In this document: positions 34,560-45,949 of the stretch, one piece after another
Position numbering within the stretch: position 1 is the stretch's first letter
How the letters are laid out: each line of letters begins with the position of its first letter
Assembly (NCBI GenBank): GCA_022376515.1
Contig: WTXI01000277.1
Coordinates: forward strand, 1-47,705
Direction of reading: 5' to 3'
Length of the DNA: 47,705 nt
Source of the DNA: Lactifluus volemus
Lineage: Eukaryota > Basidiomycota > Agaricomycetes > Russulales > Russulaceae
Translations under genes and position numbers: made by a program
The notes under the pieces: model-generated
What the model was told of the DNA's origin: nothing
The model's database searches: none
Seen by the model: the letters and a program-made list of their open reading frames with translations, nothing else

Positions 34560-35700
34560 GTAGCCCCTGATTTGCAAAACCAAAAGGCGCAGCATGCTAG
34601 ACAATTACCTTCTGGCTCTGTACATGACTCGCTGTGCAAGAAAGTACGTTCGTGACTATACATAGCCGGAAAGACGAATATAGACCTATTTTGACTTAGG
34701 CAATGTGTATCGAATGTGACGTGGAGGGTGACGTGGAGGGTGACGTGGCACGATGTATGTCCTTTTTGCGAGACCTCACAACATGGTGATGAACATCGCG
34801 TGCGCACAGATACCTTGCAGGGTACTGGTGACCAAGAATTGAGTTGGATGGCCATGTACGTAGCATTTCTTGTAATTTCTATCTTTGCTCTCTCCACCGC
34901 TGGGATGTTGGCTCCTAGCGCGATGTATCGCCGTTCTTTCCTCAAGTGGATTTGGGAAAATGATGGGCGGAAGTCCAATGGTGATAATGTGGCCGTCACG
35001 CGATGAGGACGGCTCCTACGCTTCCGTGACGCTCTCACAGCGCAAGGCGCCATTCGAGGTAATGCCAAAACCCGACCCGAATCCTCCATTTACTGCTACA
35101 CTTTATACGGAGGGGACATCGGTGCATTGTCCGGCTCGCTTACAGACCCATGCGCCCCAGCTCTGTTCTGATTTATGACGTGGCCTTTGTAGGTCACAGA
35201 GGAGCATCCCCAATTGGCTTTGACCCAACCAGTACGTATTCTAGTCCCAATATCAGGTGCGGACGGGGATTTGAGGCTGATTGCTCTGCCGTTGTACAGG
35301 CCCCTCCAGACGGATGTCAAGAGATCATCTTGGCGTTCAGTCGCACGTCACCGGAATCGGCAGATGAGAATGTGCCCATCTCGATTTGTCACTGGTTTGG
35401 GCGCGGCGTGCTCAACCTGACGCACGTCCCCATCACGGCCGACGCTGACATGCCTCCGCCTTCGCCTCTTTTCTCTGTTCCCGACGTTGCCGCGAGTGAT
35501 GACGGAGGAGGGTCGGATGCCAAGATAGATGAGTCTGAGTGGGTAGCAACAGGAAAAAGTGGTGGTGATGGCCACGGCGGCTTTGCAAGCTTCCTGCATG
35601 CCGCGCTCTGCTTCTCGGGTTCCTATTCGTCATCCCATCCGGTCCGCTCGTGTGCGATACGCAAAGGTGACATGATGCTCCACTGTGCGTATGATCTACA
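34560..35700. other. Unidentified duplicated block with hydrophobic stretches, copy A
   Basis: This block matches 47018-47705 (cut by the window end) and, more weakly, 38040-38830. On the plus strand it has a hydrophobic segment MAMYVAFLVISIFALSTAGM (34850-34909), an open stretch to about 35006, then an ORF at 35150-35794 with APPDGCQEIILAFSRTSP near 35300-35353. The decayed copy has a similar PPDGLQDVEFCAFSRTS near 38470. On the minus strand a 199-codon ORF (34490-35089) is only partly kept at 47055-47525. I cannot say which strand is coding, and I recognise no family. A GACGTGGAGGGT unit is repeated near 34719-34745. Confidence 0.35.
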
Positions 35701-35719
35701 CCGGACTTTCCACGTGTCA

Positions 35720-35965
35720 GAAATGAGAGGTGTATCGGACAGCAAGCAGACTCTGCTAACCATGTGGATGGAGGGATATATGCGGATGGTTTGAGGGGCA
35801 TGTCAATCCTGAGGCCTGTGGGACACGAGTTGACGAACAGGAAGGTGTAGCCGGTGTCTTGAGGGAAATGGCCACAACTAGTAAGCGGAAAGTGGATCAT
35901 CGGTATTAGTATGAGGTCACGGTATTGGTCAGTGGCGATCGCAGTTCTTCGATCGAGTTTGAGAA
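35720..35965. repeat. Dispersed intergenic module, copy 5
   Basis: This stretch has AATGAGAG.TGTATCGGACAGC near 35723, ATATGCGGATGGTTTGAGGG near 35778, GGCCTGTGGGACACGAGTTG near 35813 and GGCGATCGCAGTTCTTC near 35933. It corresponds to the module at 11130-11340 and 24260-24480. Unlike the other copies it is not followed by the 5' half of an API5-like gene. Confidence 0.4.
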
Positions 35966-36529
35966 GTTGCGAAGCAACTTAATTAAGTGCGCTTGACGCG
36001 ACGAACGCAACCCTCTCCTCATAGTGATTTAATTGTTTCAACATAGGACAAAGCCAGCAGGAGGGCCTACTACGTGTAAAGCAACGTTTTTTTGGCAGTT
36101 CCACGTCTTTTGAAGTTTAGCTCTGAGGACCCTAGATGCTACTTGATGGGTCCGGTGGGCGTGAAATGGCAGTGACTACACGCTTAGTGTAAGTTCGTTC
36201 GGAACTGAATCTGATACACTTTTAGTACATTAGCCGGGGTTAACGACTCGGACTGCCAGTACAGTATGATGGGCCATTCGGTCCTGCGTGTGCGGCGGTC
36301 AAGGTGTCTCCAGAGTCGAGGAGGAAGGTGAGGCAGCTCACCCTTTTTTATGGAAGGCAAATGAGATCATTAGGTACCATACATTACATCTCCATGTCGA
36401 TTCCGAATAAAGCTCACTCTTTTCGTCTTCCACTGGCTCCCGTGATGGAGATCGTTAGGTAGCCATCCAGCAAACCCGTTTCCGGGGCGACATGCCCCTT
36501 CATCACCCCTTCTCCTTTCCTTTCTGTAG
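35966..36529. other. Intergenic stretch, nothing recognised
   Basis: About 560 bp of sequence without a counterpart that I could see elsewhere in the window and without a convincing ORF. A TTAATTAAGTGCGC stretch lies near 35978. Confidence 0.3.
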
Positions 36530-37300
36530 TTGTTCCCGCAACTGGTGTCGGTCCTGAGAGTGGGCAGCTGTACGCTACCGCGGGTGATGGTGAACGAGGG
36601 TCAGACGCTGTCGGAAGAGGCCTCAGCGCTCCGTGAATTGCTTTGGCGCCCAAACTCCGACGTCCGCATCGCCCATCCTCCTCTCACACCTTGGTCTCCG
36701 TCCAATGCTCTCTTCCTGGTCTCACTCACCGGTTGCTTGCTATTCATTTCGTTAGTCGTTGACTCGCCCAGTCTCCCCAATTATCTTCGCTTCTTACAAA
36801 ACCATCTCCGTCGCCGTCACCATCGTGATGCCCAATTCTAGATATTACATAAATCTGAGCAAAAGAAAGACGAGGTAGAGGAATCGGCTGTGCCGCAGGC
36901 AGAGGCTGTCTATCAGGAGTCAACGTGCACCGCAACTATGTCAGCGCAAGAATTTTTCTTCTTTGCAGTCTGTGGGCTCAGGTGCGTCTAGCCCCGGTTG
37001 CAGAAGACAGCCACTACCATCTAGAATGTAGCAACTGAAGACGACAACTAACGAGATACCACTAGAATCACCGCTGAGCACGGGATGTATGCAACTTCCT
37101 TCGCCAGGTGCCCGCAGCCGATAAGTGAAGAAGTCAAAATCCCCGCTGGTGCTGTAGCTGCAGCCCCCGGGTTTGCCAAAGCCTCCTCCTGCAGGTCACT
37201 GTACTTTTCGCTAGAACTTAGTTTTACAGGCGCGCCGCGGTTGCAATTACATTTACTACTCGAAAGGATACAGGGGAACGGGATGTTGCGGTAGCCTCAT
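36530..37300 (+). pseudogene. API5-like tail fragment, decayed (P5)
   Basis: The first ~130 bp (TGTTCCCGCAACTGGTGTCGGTCC) resemble the unidentified block near 38630. From about 36710 the sequence matches API5-like tails: the CTCACTCACCGGTTGCTTGCT intron-like stretch, then GAGCAAAAGAAAGACGAGGTAGAGG and GGCAGAGGCTGTCTATCAGG near 36898. The end at 37260-37285 keeps CGAAAGGATACAGGGGAACGGG, but the usual stop codon is lost. The N-terminal API5 exons are absent. Confidence 0.4.
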
Positions 37301-37329
37301 GTTGGAGGACCCATCTGATTCAGGGGACA

Positions 37330-37985
37330 GGACCAAGGGTCCAGAAATCATGCAAGGGAAATAGAGAGCGTGTTGTGTAGGAGTCAGTAAAATGACTGCA
37401 ATTTTAATTTGGACGACACGACGATGACATCAGGAATTAACAAACGAGTGGCTAGAGAAATGGAAGGTAAGGGTGACCGCAAAAGAAATGAGAGTGGTGG
37501 CACCACGCACCTAGCGATCCTCTCCCTCGTACCCTTCCGCAGGGCCAATCCTTACTTGTCAAACGCGAACGCGCCAAGATGCCCCCAGGTTTCTGAGTTC
37601 ACCAGTAAACGAAGGTCTGTTCGGTGTACAGATCGTCAAAGTTACTGCTTGGTCAGGCCCACGCATCAACAATGAGAGCTATCTTGGACCTAGCTAGCCA
37701 TGCGGATGGGGTTGTCGTGATGGATGTGTGCGGATGGTTTTAGGACATGTCAATCTTCAAGCTTCAAGTTGAGGCCTGTGGACACGAGTGGATGAACTAG
37801 AGGGTGGGGCCGGCCTTGAGGTGGAGATGGCCAACGGCGATCACGAGTATGCCGGTCTGTGAGGAAAGCGGAGAGCTGCAGGGTAATGTTCAGATTATGG
37901 TTGTGACAGAGAAGTCGCGAAGGATCACCTGACTGATAGTATCGCTCCTTTTCACGAGCGGAACCGGCCAACAGTGAATGCAGTA
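37330..37985. repeat. Dispersed intergenic module, copy 6
   Basis: This is closely similar to 10800-11340: GTTGTGTAGGAGTCAGTA near 37370, GGACGACACGACGATGACATCAGG near 37411 and CACCACGCACCTAGCGATCC near 37501. It also carries the part seen at 1200-1330 (GTTGAGGCCTGTGGACACGAG near 37769, then GGTGGGGCCGG). It therefore joins two halves that are separate elsewhere in the window. Confidence 0.4.
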
Positions 37986-38039
37986 CTGTAGTCGCCCTTC
38001 ATCGAAGCTTCATCCTCGTAGCCGATCATATCGATCATA

Positions 38040-38830
38040 GGCGGCACAATGTATGTCCTTGTTGTGGGTCCTAGCACAGTATGAGACCAAGAATTAGGGG
38101 CTGACTCGGAATGGCAGAAGACATTTCTTGTACTTTCTTTCTCTCGACCGCTGGGATGTTGATGACTCGGGAAATGGGCCGCGGTTCTTTCCTCAGGTCG
38201 CTCGACGGAAAGAGTCCATTGGTGATGATGTAGCCGTCGTACGACGAGGACAGCCCGCGCAGGGCGACACGAATCTGCCATTTATTGCCACGCTCAGTCA
38301 CGGCCAAGCGCCCAGCCCACGCTCGACTTGGGGCGTCGGTGCGTAGTCTGGCCCATGCGCCTCTAATCCGAATGACATTCACCTCATAGCCTCTTGTTAG
38401 GTTCGGGCGCCAGTGTTGGGCATCTGAGGCTCACGACCCTCTGCTGTTGCACAGGCCCTAGTCCCACCAGACGGATTGCAAGACGTCGAGTTCTGCGCAT
38501 TCAGCCGCACATCTCGACCCATCACAAGTTTGGGCGCGTCGCACTCAACCTGACATGAGGGCCTGCCACCGCCACCGCGGACACCATCACTGCTTCTTCC
38601 CCAGCCCTTCCCCTTCTGCAGCTACTCGTGTCGCTGATGCCTATCCTGGAAGTGGGCAACTGTTAGCTGCCGCAGGTGACTGTGAAGGAGAAGGGCCAAA
38701 CTTAATGACAGGTGGTTCAAGTGGGCGGCGATGAGCGCTACTACCCCTGTGGTGGTCTTGGTGGCTGTTTTCTCTGTCGCGCTCTGCATCGCTGGGCTCT
38801 TGTCCGTCATCCCATCTTAACAAGGTGTGC
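38040..38830. other. Unidentified duplicated block, decayed copy B
   Basis: This is related to 34850-35660. It shares the CCGCTGGGATGTTG motif near 38149, GGTTCTTTCCTCAGG near 38182, the CCAGACGGATTGCAAGA stretch near 38467 and a hydrophobic C-terminal segment VVVLVAVFSVALCIAGLLSV followed by IPS and a stop at 38818-38820. That last segment looks like a transmembrane anchor. On the minus strand 38071-38382 is open for 103 codons and contains SSYDGYIITNGLFPSSDLR. The product is unknown. Confidence 0.3.
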
Positions 38831-39375
38831 TTTCCGTGCCCTTTTCATTCTTTTCTGACCTTGACTCTTTCTCACTTGTTGCTCGCTCTTTGTTTCACTA
38901 GTCGTTGGCTCGACCCAACCTGGGACATCCCGCTTCCTATGTACCCATCGTTGTTGCCACCCAAATTCCAGATATCTTCCTTCTGGCCGAATTCCGGGCC
39001 AACGAAAGGCCGAGGAAAAGGAACCAACTATACCTCAAGAACAGGAGGGAGTGCGGGGGTGTCTATCAGGAGACAACACGCATGCCAACAACGTCTAGCC
39101 CTGGGAGCGCCACAGAAGCCAGCGTCCAGCTGTCCAGGGCGAAGCAGTTGAATGAAACTACTGACGAGGAGACCGCCATTGGTGCTGCGTGTGAGAAACG
39201 TGCGATGCCTTTCATCGAGGCTGCGCAATCGTCAAAGTCAAAGTCCCCTCCGGCGCTCCAGGCTCAGCGGTCGGATTCCCCAAGGCAGGCCCCCTTTTGC
39301 TAGGGTAGTATCAAAGATGCGCCACACCTGCACTTACATTCTCTGCTTGAAAGGGTACGTGGAAATGGGACACAG
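38825..39375 (+). pseudogene. API5-like tail fragment (P6)
   Basis: It begins at the intron-like pyrimidine-rich stretch CTTTCTCACTTGTTGCTCGC and continues with sequence matching other API5-like tails: AAATTCCAGATATC near 38963, GGCCGAGGAAAAGGAACCAAC near 39009, GTGTCTATCAGGAGACAACA near 39058, AAACTACTGACGAGGAGAC near 39154 and TCTCTGCTTGAAAGGGTA near 39340. No upstream API5 exons are present. It stands directly before the 5' flank of NLR4, keeping the API5-tail-then-receptor order. Confidence 0.45.
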
Positions 39376-39399
39376 GAGGGTCCATCTGATTCAGGGTAC

Positions 39400-40317
39400 G
39401 AACTGCCTTGCAGCTTCACCGTATACGGGACTATGTAGCTGGCTGTCATGCATCGATTGCATTCATATCTCTTGTTCATTCTCTTCTTTGCCGTGTACTT
39501 GTATAAGTTACCACAATTCATCCATGTTCATCAGCTATTAGTTAAGATTCCACTGAACCTTGTTTACGTTACGCCAGTGTGCGAGGGTAAGGATGAATGT
39601 CAAACACGTGAAAAGGTTACCCGACTTCATTCCGTTGGCTCCTACTACGGTACATGAGTCGACGTCAGCTTTATTAGGTAGGGCTGATCGCAAATACTAG
39701 TAAGTAACTAAAAAAAGGTGCGGAAAAATAATATCAATCTCACCCAACATAACACCCTTCCCAAGACCAGCTTCAGCAAACAATCGGCATTTTCTGGTTT
39801 CAGAGTCAATACCAGGTTCAAGGTCCAATGCGATATATTGACAGTAACCAAAGTCCCAACTCAAACTCTTTAAGAAAAGGGAGCGAGGTGTAGCAGCTGT
39901 AGGGAAGAGAAGAATTGATAGACCTTGGGATCTTGAGATCTTGAGAGGCACTCACGTTCAGTTCTCCTCCCACCAAACTACGAATCTGCACTAACTCGAC
40001 AAGGTATCACCGGCGCCTTTTTTCTGACCGTTGTTTGTTTGGTCCCAATGACAAAGCGCTCTGACAAACCGCGGACGACCGCATGCCAGTGGGTTATCTC
40101 AATCCCAACTTCTTACATCGATCTACGATGTCGCTCGCACAACCGAATTCGTATGTCAAAGCCTCTCCCACCCGATGTCCACCGATATTGACCAATTACT
40201 GCAGCCCAGATCCTCAAAAATCCGGAATCAGGTATATCAGTCACCCCCATTTCATTTCGATATCTGCTCATAAAACGGCCTTTGATCAGCGATCAAGTCA
40301 ACAAAACACCACCGAAC
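39400..40317 (+). promoter_or_regulatory. 5' flank of NLR4 with a replaced middle segment
   Basis: The left end (ACGGGACTATGTAGCTGGCTG near 39425) and right end (CTGACCGTTGTTTG near 40024, CGATCTACGATGTCGCTCGC near 40119) match the other receptor flanks. The middle, about 39660-39900, has no counterpart in the other flanks, where 27120-27410 lies instead. The conserved ATG at 40128 is out of frame with the C2 domain. Confidence 0.4.
39697..39951 (-). pseudogene. Minus-strand 84-codon ORF, possibly a C2-domain exon
   Basis: The ORF lies in the segment unique to the NLR4 flank. Its peptide contains FGYCQYIALDLEPGIDSETR and later GKGVMLGEIDI. This has the shape of part of a C2 domain (a YxxLxL strand, TRK, then LGEI), similar in layout to the receptor C2. 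A GTGAGA donor-like site just after MLG would end the exon. The family assignment is inference; it could be unrelated. Confidence 0.3.
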
Positions 40318-43300
40318 ATGCTCCAGCTTGAAGTGACTAGTAAGTATTTTTGGTGATGCTGCCCTAATAAGCACTGAATTCTTTCCTTTGTCAGTCCTCC
40401 GGGCGCGCAATCTCCCTCCTCTGAAATCCCTCCCGGGAAAAGAGAGACGATATTATGTGACTGTGACCAGCGAGGAGAAAAAGTGGCAGACCCGATCTAT
40501 GCAAAGCGTGGCTCAGCATGTGGAATGGAATGAGAAAGTCGACACATTGTGAGTAATGTCGTATATCCGTTTCAATGCCCAACTGACTCCCACGCAGTGT
40601 CGTACAACCGCTCTCTCGTATTACTTTTTCTCTATTTGCAAAGAGAACCACGCGAAAAGACCTGCTTCTCGGGCAGGAGGTGGTAACCTGTGAATCCCGA
40701 CGCGGTTCGTCTATTTCTTCGAGTCCTTACTCGTGCATCTTACTGATCGTCCTACATATAGAACTTGATATTGTGTTTAGCGGCGCTGAAGGACGTGGAA
40801 GACACCCAACGGAGCCGGGTACAGTCTTGACGATCACCGTATCCACGAAAGCGAGTTCCTCTCTAACTACGGCGGTCAATGCATCGAATCCTGTGACGAC
40901 AGAGTTGGATGATTCGGTTGCTGAAGGAGGAGGCGTTGTACGTCCTACTATCCAATTCAATTATGAAACCAGGCAACCCACGTGTTGCCGCCTCTCTATC
41001 TCTTAGGCGTATGACGTTCCAGTTCCCACTGAGGGCGACTCTCCTGTGAGACCAGTAGTAGACAGCCAAGCGGAGATATCACGTACTCTTGGTCGTGCCG
41101 AGGAAGCCACAGAAGCTATGGGTACGATCACAGCATGGAAGACCGCCATCGTTGTTATCAAGCAAGTGATGGACACTGTCGACCCAATTGCTGAAGTATG
41201 ACCAACATTGTCATGGTATTTGTGTATCCGTTGCTAAACTAACTTTGCTGTTCAGTTGTTCCCCCATGCAAAGTTAGCATGGAAATTGCTCTCAAAGATT
41301 CCTGAGGTTTGTTTCCATGCTCTGTCAGAGGATATACATAGTTCAATTTTTTTTCACCTGCCGTCAGACTTTGCTACTCCAGTTGAAGCGTGACGACAAC
41401 ATCAGAACACTACTTCAGGCAATTCTCGATGCATTTGACTTTGCGAAGAAGGCGGACCTTTTGAGGAACATGGACCCAGAGTCTACGCAACCGAAAATCC
41501 TGGATGAGATGCTGGAGTGTGTCTCGGAATGTGCCAAATTTATCATATCGTATGCGAAGGATGTACAAGTCGGTACGTCGTCTTGGCCTCTCTGTGGTCA
41601 TTGATCATAATAAAGATCTGATTTAGGAAAGCGGACTTTGAAGAATGTCGTGCGCCAAGTTGACGGGAAGATTGATGAGTACCGCACGAACCTTGCTCGA
41701 CTACGAGATAATTTCCTCGCGGGTACTGCTGTCATCACAGGGGGTGCTGTGCTGGAACATGGTGCGTACTCCTGATGTTCTGGATCGTCCAATGGCAGAT
41801 CTGACAGATTGGGACAAAGAACTGGACGCAACCATCAGAGAATTGCCTTATAAAGGAGGCTGGCGATTTGGGGATGACAGGCGCTGTCTTCCGGGCACAC
41901 GAGAAGACTTCTTGGACCATATCATCAACTGGGTCGAGAATCCTGCATCTCAACGTGGACTCGTCCTCCTCGGCCAGGCTGGCACAGGAAAGTCATCGAT
42001 TGCACATGAAGTCGCCCGTCAATTACAAACCAAACATCTCGGCTCTTACTTCGCCTTTCTACGAAAGGAGGGCTCCAAAGATGAGGCTCACCAGCTCTTC
42101 ACGACACTTGCTCGCGATCTCTCCGACCGCTATCCTCCATTCAAACTCGCCCTCGGAGGGTGCTGAAGAATGATTCGTCTCTTTGTAGTACACGACACTA
42201 TCCCACGCTCTTCGAACGCCTCCTCCTTGAACCAGTCAAGAACCTTCAGCTTGTGGAACCAGTTCTTATCGTGATCGATGCGTTGGATGAGAGCGGTGAC
42301 GTAATTGGCCAACGCGGATTACACAAATTTCTTGCTGAACATTTGTTCGAGCTGCCTTCGAACTTTCGGGTCCTCATCACCTCGAGGCCGGAAAATAGAA
42401 TCGAACGTGTGTTTGGTGACGCGCCGTCCGTACGCACCATCTACATGGACGATCCCAAGCTGGCTGCCAAGACGGAGCAAGATATTCGTTTGTATCTCGA
42501 GAACGAACTCCCCTTGAAGGTGTTCGAACGATATGGTGTCAAACTGGCAAATGCGGCGGAAGGGTTATTTCAGTGGGCAGCCGTTGGATGCGGGCTGATA
42601 AACAATCCTCCTCCTAGCTTTGGGTTTAACAGGAAGAAGGTGATACAGCGTCTATTGGGGCACTCTCGAAATCGCGATGGACGGGATCCGTTGGACCAGC
42701 TATACAGAGAAGTTCTGGAAGGATACTTCGAACCGGTTGCAGCACAGACACTATTTCGGTCTGTGATGGGACAACTTTTCGCTGCGATGATGCCGCTGTC
42801 CATCCGTTCTTTGACTATTCTGCGACAGCATGCACCCAAGGATGATCCCGAGGACTCTGACCCTGAAGATTCCGATTCCGAGGATTCCGATTGCGTTGTT
42901 GAGATGCTCCGTCACCTTGGCTCACTGCTCAGCAATGTGACCTCATCCGACCATACCCTCCCGATCGTTCCTCTCCACACCTCATTTCGTGACTTCCTGG
43001 CCAATGAGAGGAGTGGGGTATTTCACATCGACCTTGGCAAGGCTCATCGTCAGTTGGCACATTCCTGTCTTGGATTAATGCTTAATAACCTCAAATTCAA
43101 TATTTGCAAACTTGAATCGTCATACCTTGCCAACAGGGATGTGCCAGATCTCGAATCTCGAGTTGCCAAATATATTCCACCTGCTCTATCGTATGCGTGC
43201 GTTTTCTGGGGTGATCATTTAGAACGCCTCGGTATCGAACAGGATCTCTTTCCAAAACTTCGATCGCTGTTCAAGACAAGATTCCTTTTTTGGCTGGAAG

Positions 43301-45812
43301 TGCTTAGCATCAAGAACAGTGTCAGTCTTGCATCACAGGCACTGGCATCTCTGAACACATGGTTGCGGTCTGATCAACGGAAGGTAGGCACATCGTATCA
43401 CGCTGTACGACATGTAGTAACTATTGGGTTCAATTGCAGCAATCATCCCAATCAGAGGTTGAGGACATATTGGCATTAGTCAATGACGCATTCGCTTTTG
43501 TGCGGTATTTCGGGATGGCGATATCAAGAAGCGTCCCGCATATATATATATCTGCTCTCCCTTTCGCGCCATCCTCTTCTCGCATCGTCGAGCACCACCT
43601 TCACCTATACTCCCGCACATTGGGTCTGAGGCGCGGACAGTTAACTGATTGGCCAGCATTGGAAATGACGATTCGAGCACATGACGGATATGTCTACTCT
43701 GTTGTATTCTCGCCAGATGGGCACCGGATTGCGTCAGCCTCGGGAGATCGCACGATTCGGGTATGGGATGCAACAACGGGGGAAATTGTAGCGGGACCGT
43801 TTACTGGACACACCGATCTCGTCCTCTCTGTCGCATTCTCGCCTGACGGGAAACGCATCGCTTCGGCATCGGCCGATCGCACGATTTGCGTGTGGGATGC
43901 CGCAACAGGAGAGATAGTAGCGGGACCATTTACTGGACACACGAGTTGGGTCAGATGCGTTGCATTCTCACCGAACGGACAACACATTGCCTCGTCCTCG
44001 GACGATGGCACAATCCGTGTTTGGGATGTCGCAACTGGAGAGGTCGTCGCAGGCCCATTTATTGGACACATCGCTACAGTCAACTGTGTTACATTCTCAA
44101 CAGACGGGCAACGTATCGCCTCTGCCTCTGAAGATTGCACGATTCGCATGTGGGATGCTGCAACCGGAGAGGTCATAGTGGGCCCGTTTACTGGACACAC
44201 TAAATGCGTTCGGTGTGTTATATTCTCACCGGACAGGAAGCACGTCGCATCGGCATCTGACGATTGCACCATTCGTGTCTGGGACACAGCAACGGGACAG
44301 GTCGTAGCCGGCCCATTCACTGGACACACCAATGCTATCTACTCCATTGCATTCTCACAGGACGGGTCGCACATCACCTCATCCTCGCATGATTGCACGA
44401 TTTGCGTGTGGGACTCAGCAACAGGGAAGATCGTAGCAGGCCCGTTTACTGGACATACCGACTCGATATTTTCTGTTGCGCTCTCGCCGGACGGGCAGCG
44501 CATTGCCTCGGCCTCGGCAGATCGCACAGTTTGCGTGTGGGATCCCAAAAAAGGAGAAGCGAGGGATTCATTTACTGGACATACCCAATCTATCTTTTCT
44601 GTTGCAATCTCACCTGATGGGCAGCGGATAGCTTCTGCCTCTCCAGATTGCACGGTTTGTGTGTGGAATGCCGCAACAGGAGAGCTCACAGCAGGCCCAT
44701 TTACTGGTCACACCAATTGGGTCATTTCTGTTGCTTTCTCGCCTGAAGGGCGGCGGGTCGCCTCCGCCTCGCGAGATCGCACGATTCGTGTGTGGGATAC
44801 TGCAACAGGAAATATTGCAGCGGGCCCATTTACCGGACATACCGATATTATCTACTCTGTTGCTTTCTCGCCGGACGGACAGTGCATTGCGTCGGCCTCG
44901 AACGATCGCACGGTTCGTGTGTGGGATGCCATAACGGGAGAGGTTGTAGCGGGCCCGTTTACTGGACACACTGAGGCTGTCTTCTCTGTTGCATTCTCAC
45001 CAGACGGGAAACGCATCGCGTCTTCCTCGAACGACTGCACGATTCGCGTATGGGATGCTGCGACAGGAGAGGCCATAGCAGGCCCGTTTACTGGTCACAC
45101 TGAAGGGGTCCAATTTATTGCATTTTCACCAGATGGGCAGAGACTTGCCTCAGCCTCGTTCGATGGCACGATTCGCGTGTGGGATTCTGCGTCAGGCCAA
45201 GTACTAGTGGGCCCATTTACTGGACACGCGGATATCGTTAGGTCCGTTGGATTCTCACCAGACGGGCGGCGCATTGTGTCTGCTTCGGATGATCGCACAA
45301 TTCGCTTGTGGGATTCTGCAACAGGGGTGGCCATAGCGGGCCCATTTATTGGACACGCTGAGTGCGTCCGCTCCACCGCATTCTCACCAGACGGGCAACG
45401 GGTTATTTCGGCCTCAGATGATTGCACGATTCGCATGTGGGATGCCACAACAGAACAGGATGTTGTGAGCTCGTCTCCAGGACTCTCCCAATCGACCAAC
45501 TCTGGTGCGTCCACTCTGATTGGGCAGCCTATCACCTCGACCTTACGAGATAACACGATTCATGTAGGGAAGCCCAGAGGAGATGTTGTTGAGAAATATC
45601 ACTTTATGGAGAAGTTCCCGGTCCATAGTGATGGATGGATGTATGGGGAAGATGAAGAACTCCTTTTATGGATTCCTCCCATTCACCGGCCATACCTTCA
45701 CAAAGCTAACACGGTCTGGATTGCGGGCAAAGACAGAACCGAGGTAGATTTCTCAAAATTTGTTCATGGATTAGATTGGGTTGCCGTATACGATCGCGGT
45801 TCATCTACCTAA
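40318..45812 (+). CDS. C2-NACHT-WD40 NLR-like receptor with one NACHT frameshift (NLR4)
   Basis: Exons by splice signals and frame: 40318-40339, 40395-40548, 40598-40704, 40762 to about 40980, 41007-41195, 41256-41306, 41368-41572, 41627-41761, 41808-43383 and 43440-45812. The C2 domain (TRKDLLLGQEV), helical linker, CLPGTREDFL signature, Walker A LGQAGTGKSS (41971-42000) and Walker B LIVIDALDES are present. One base is missing near 42155 (CCTCGGAGGG where NLR3 has CCTCGGGAGGG), giving a TGA seven bases on. Everything after it is open, including all 14 WD40 blades and the tail (LLWIPPIHRPYLHK, VDFSKFVHGLDW). The junction near 40980-41007 also needs a frame adjustment. Either a recent pseudogene or an otherwise intact gene with a sequencing error. 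Confidence 0.82.
43678..45453 (+). repeat. WD40 repeat array of NLR4, 14 blades
   Basis: The array is fully open and collinear with NLR3 blade by blade. Blade 7 again has the atypical CVWDPKKGEARDSFTGH. Differences from NLR3 cluster after GHT (blade 5 DQVGCIV against KCVRCVI) and at the position after SAS/SSS (blade 6 LDHT against HDCT). Confidence 0.92.
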
Positions 45813-45949
45813 TGTCGCATTTAGCAGCCAAACCTCGATTAGTTATCATTCTTGCAACGGAATTAGTACCAGTATTCTTATTATAAAGCGGTGAAATGTA
45901 TCATGATTATTGGCTTTTCGTATGGGGCTCACTCGGACGGAGACGAGTC

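Noticed and set aside
34716..34750. Triple GACGTGGAGGGT-like direct repeat as a regulatory array
   Set aside because: The other copy (47170-47190) has fewer units with indels, which fits simple slippage in noncoding sequence.
34490..35089. A 199-codon minus-strand ORF as a real gene
   Set aside because: Only part of its frame is kept in the copy at 47055-47525, the third copy differs, and it has no recognisable domain. It is noted only as an alternative reading of the unidentified block.
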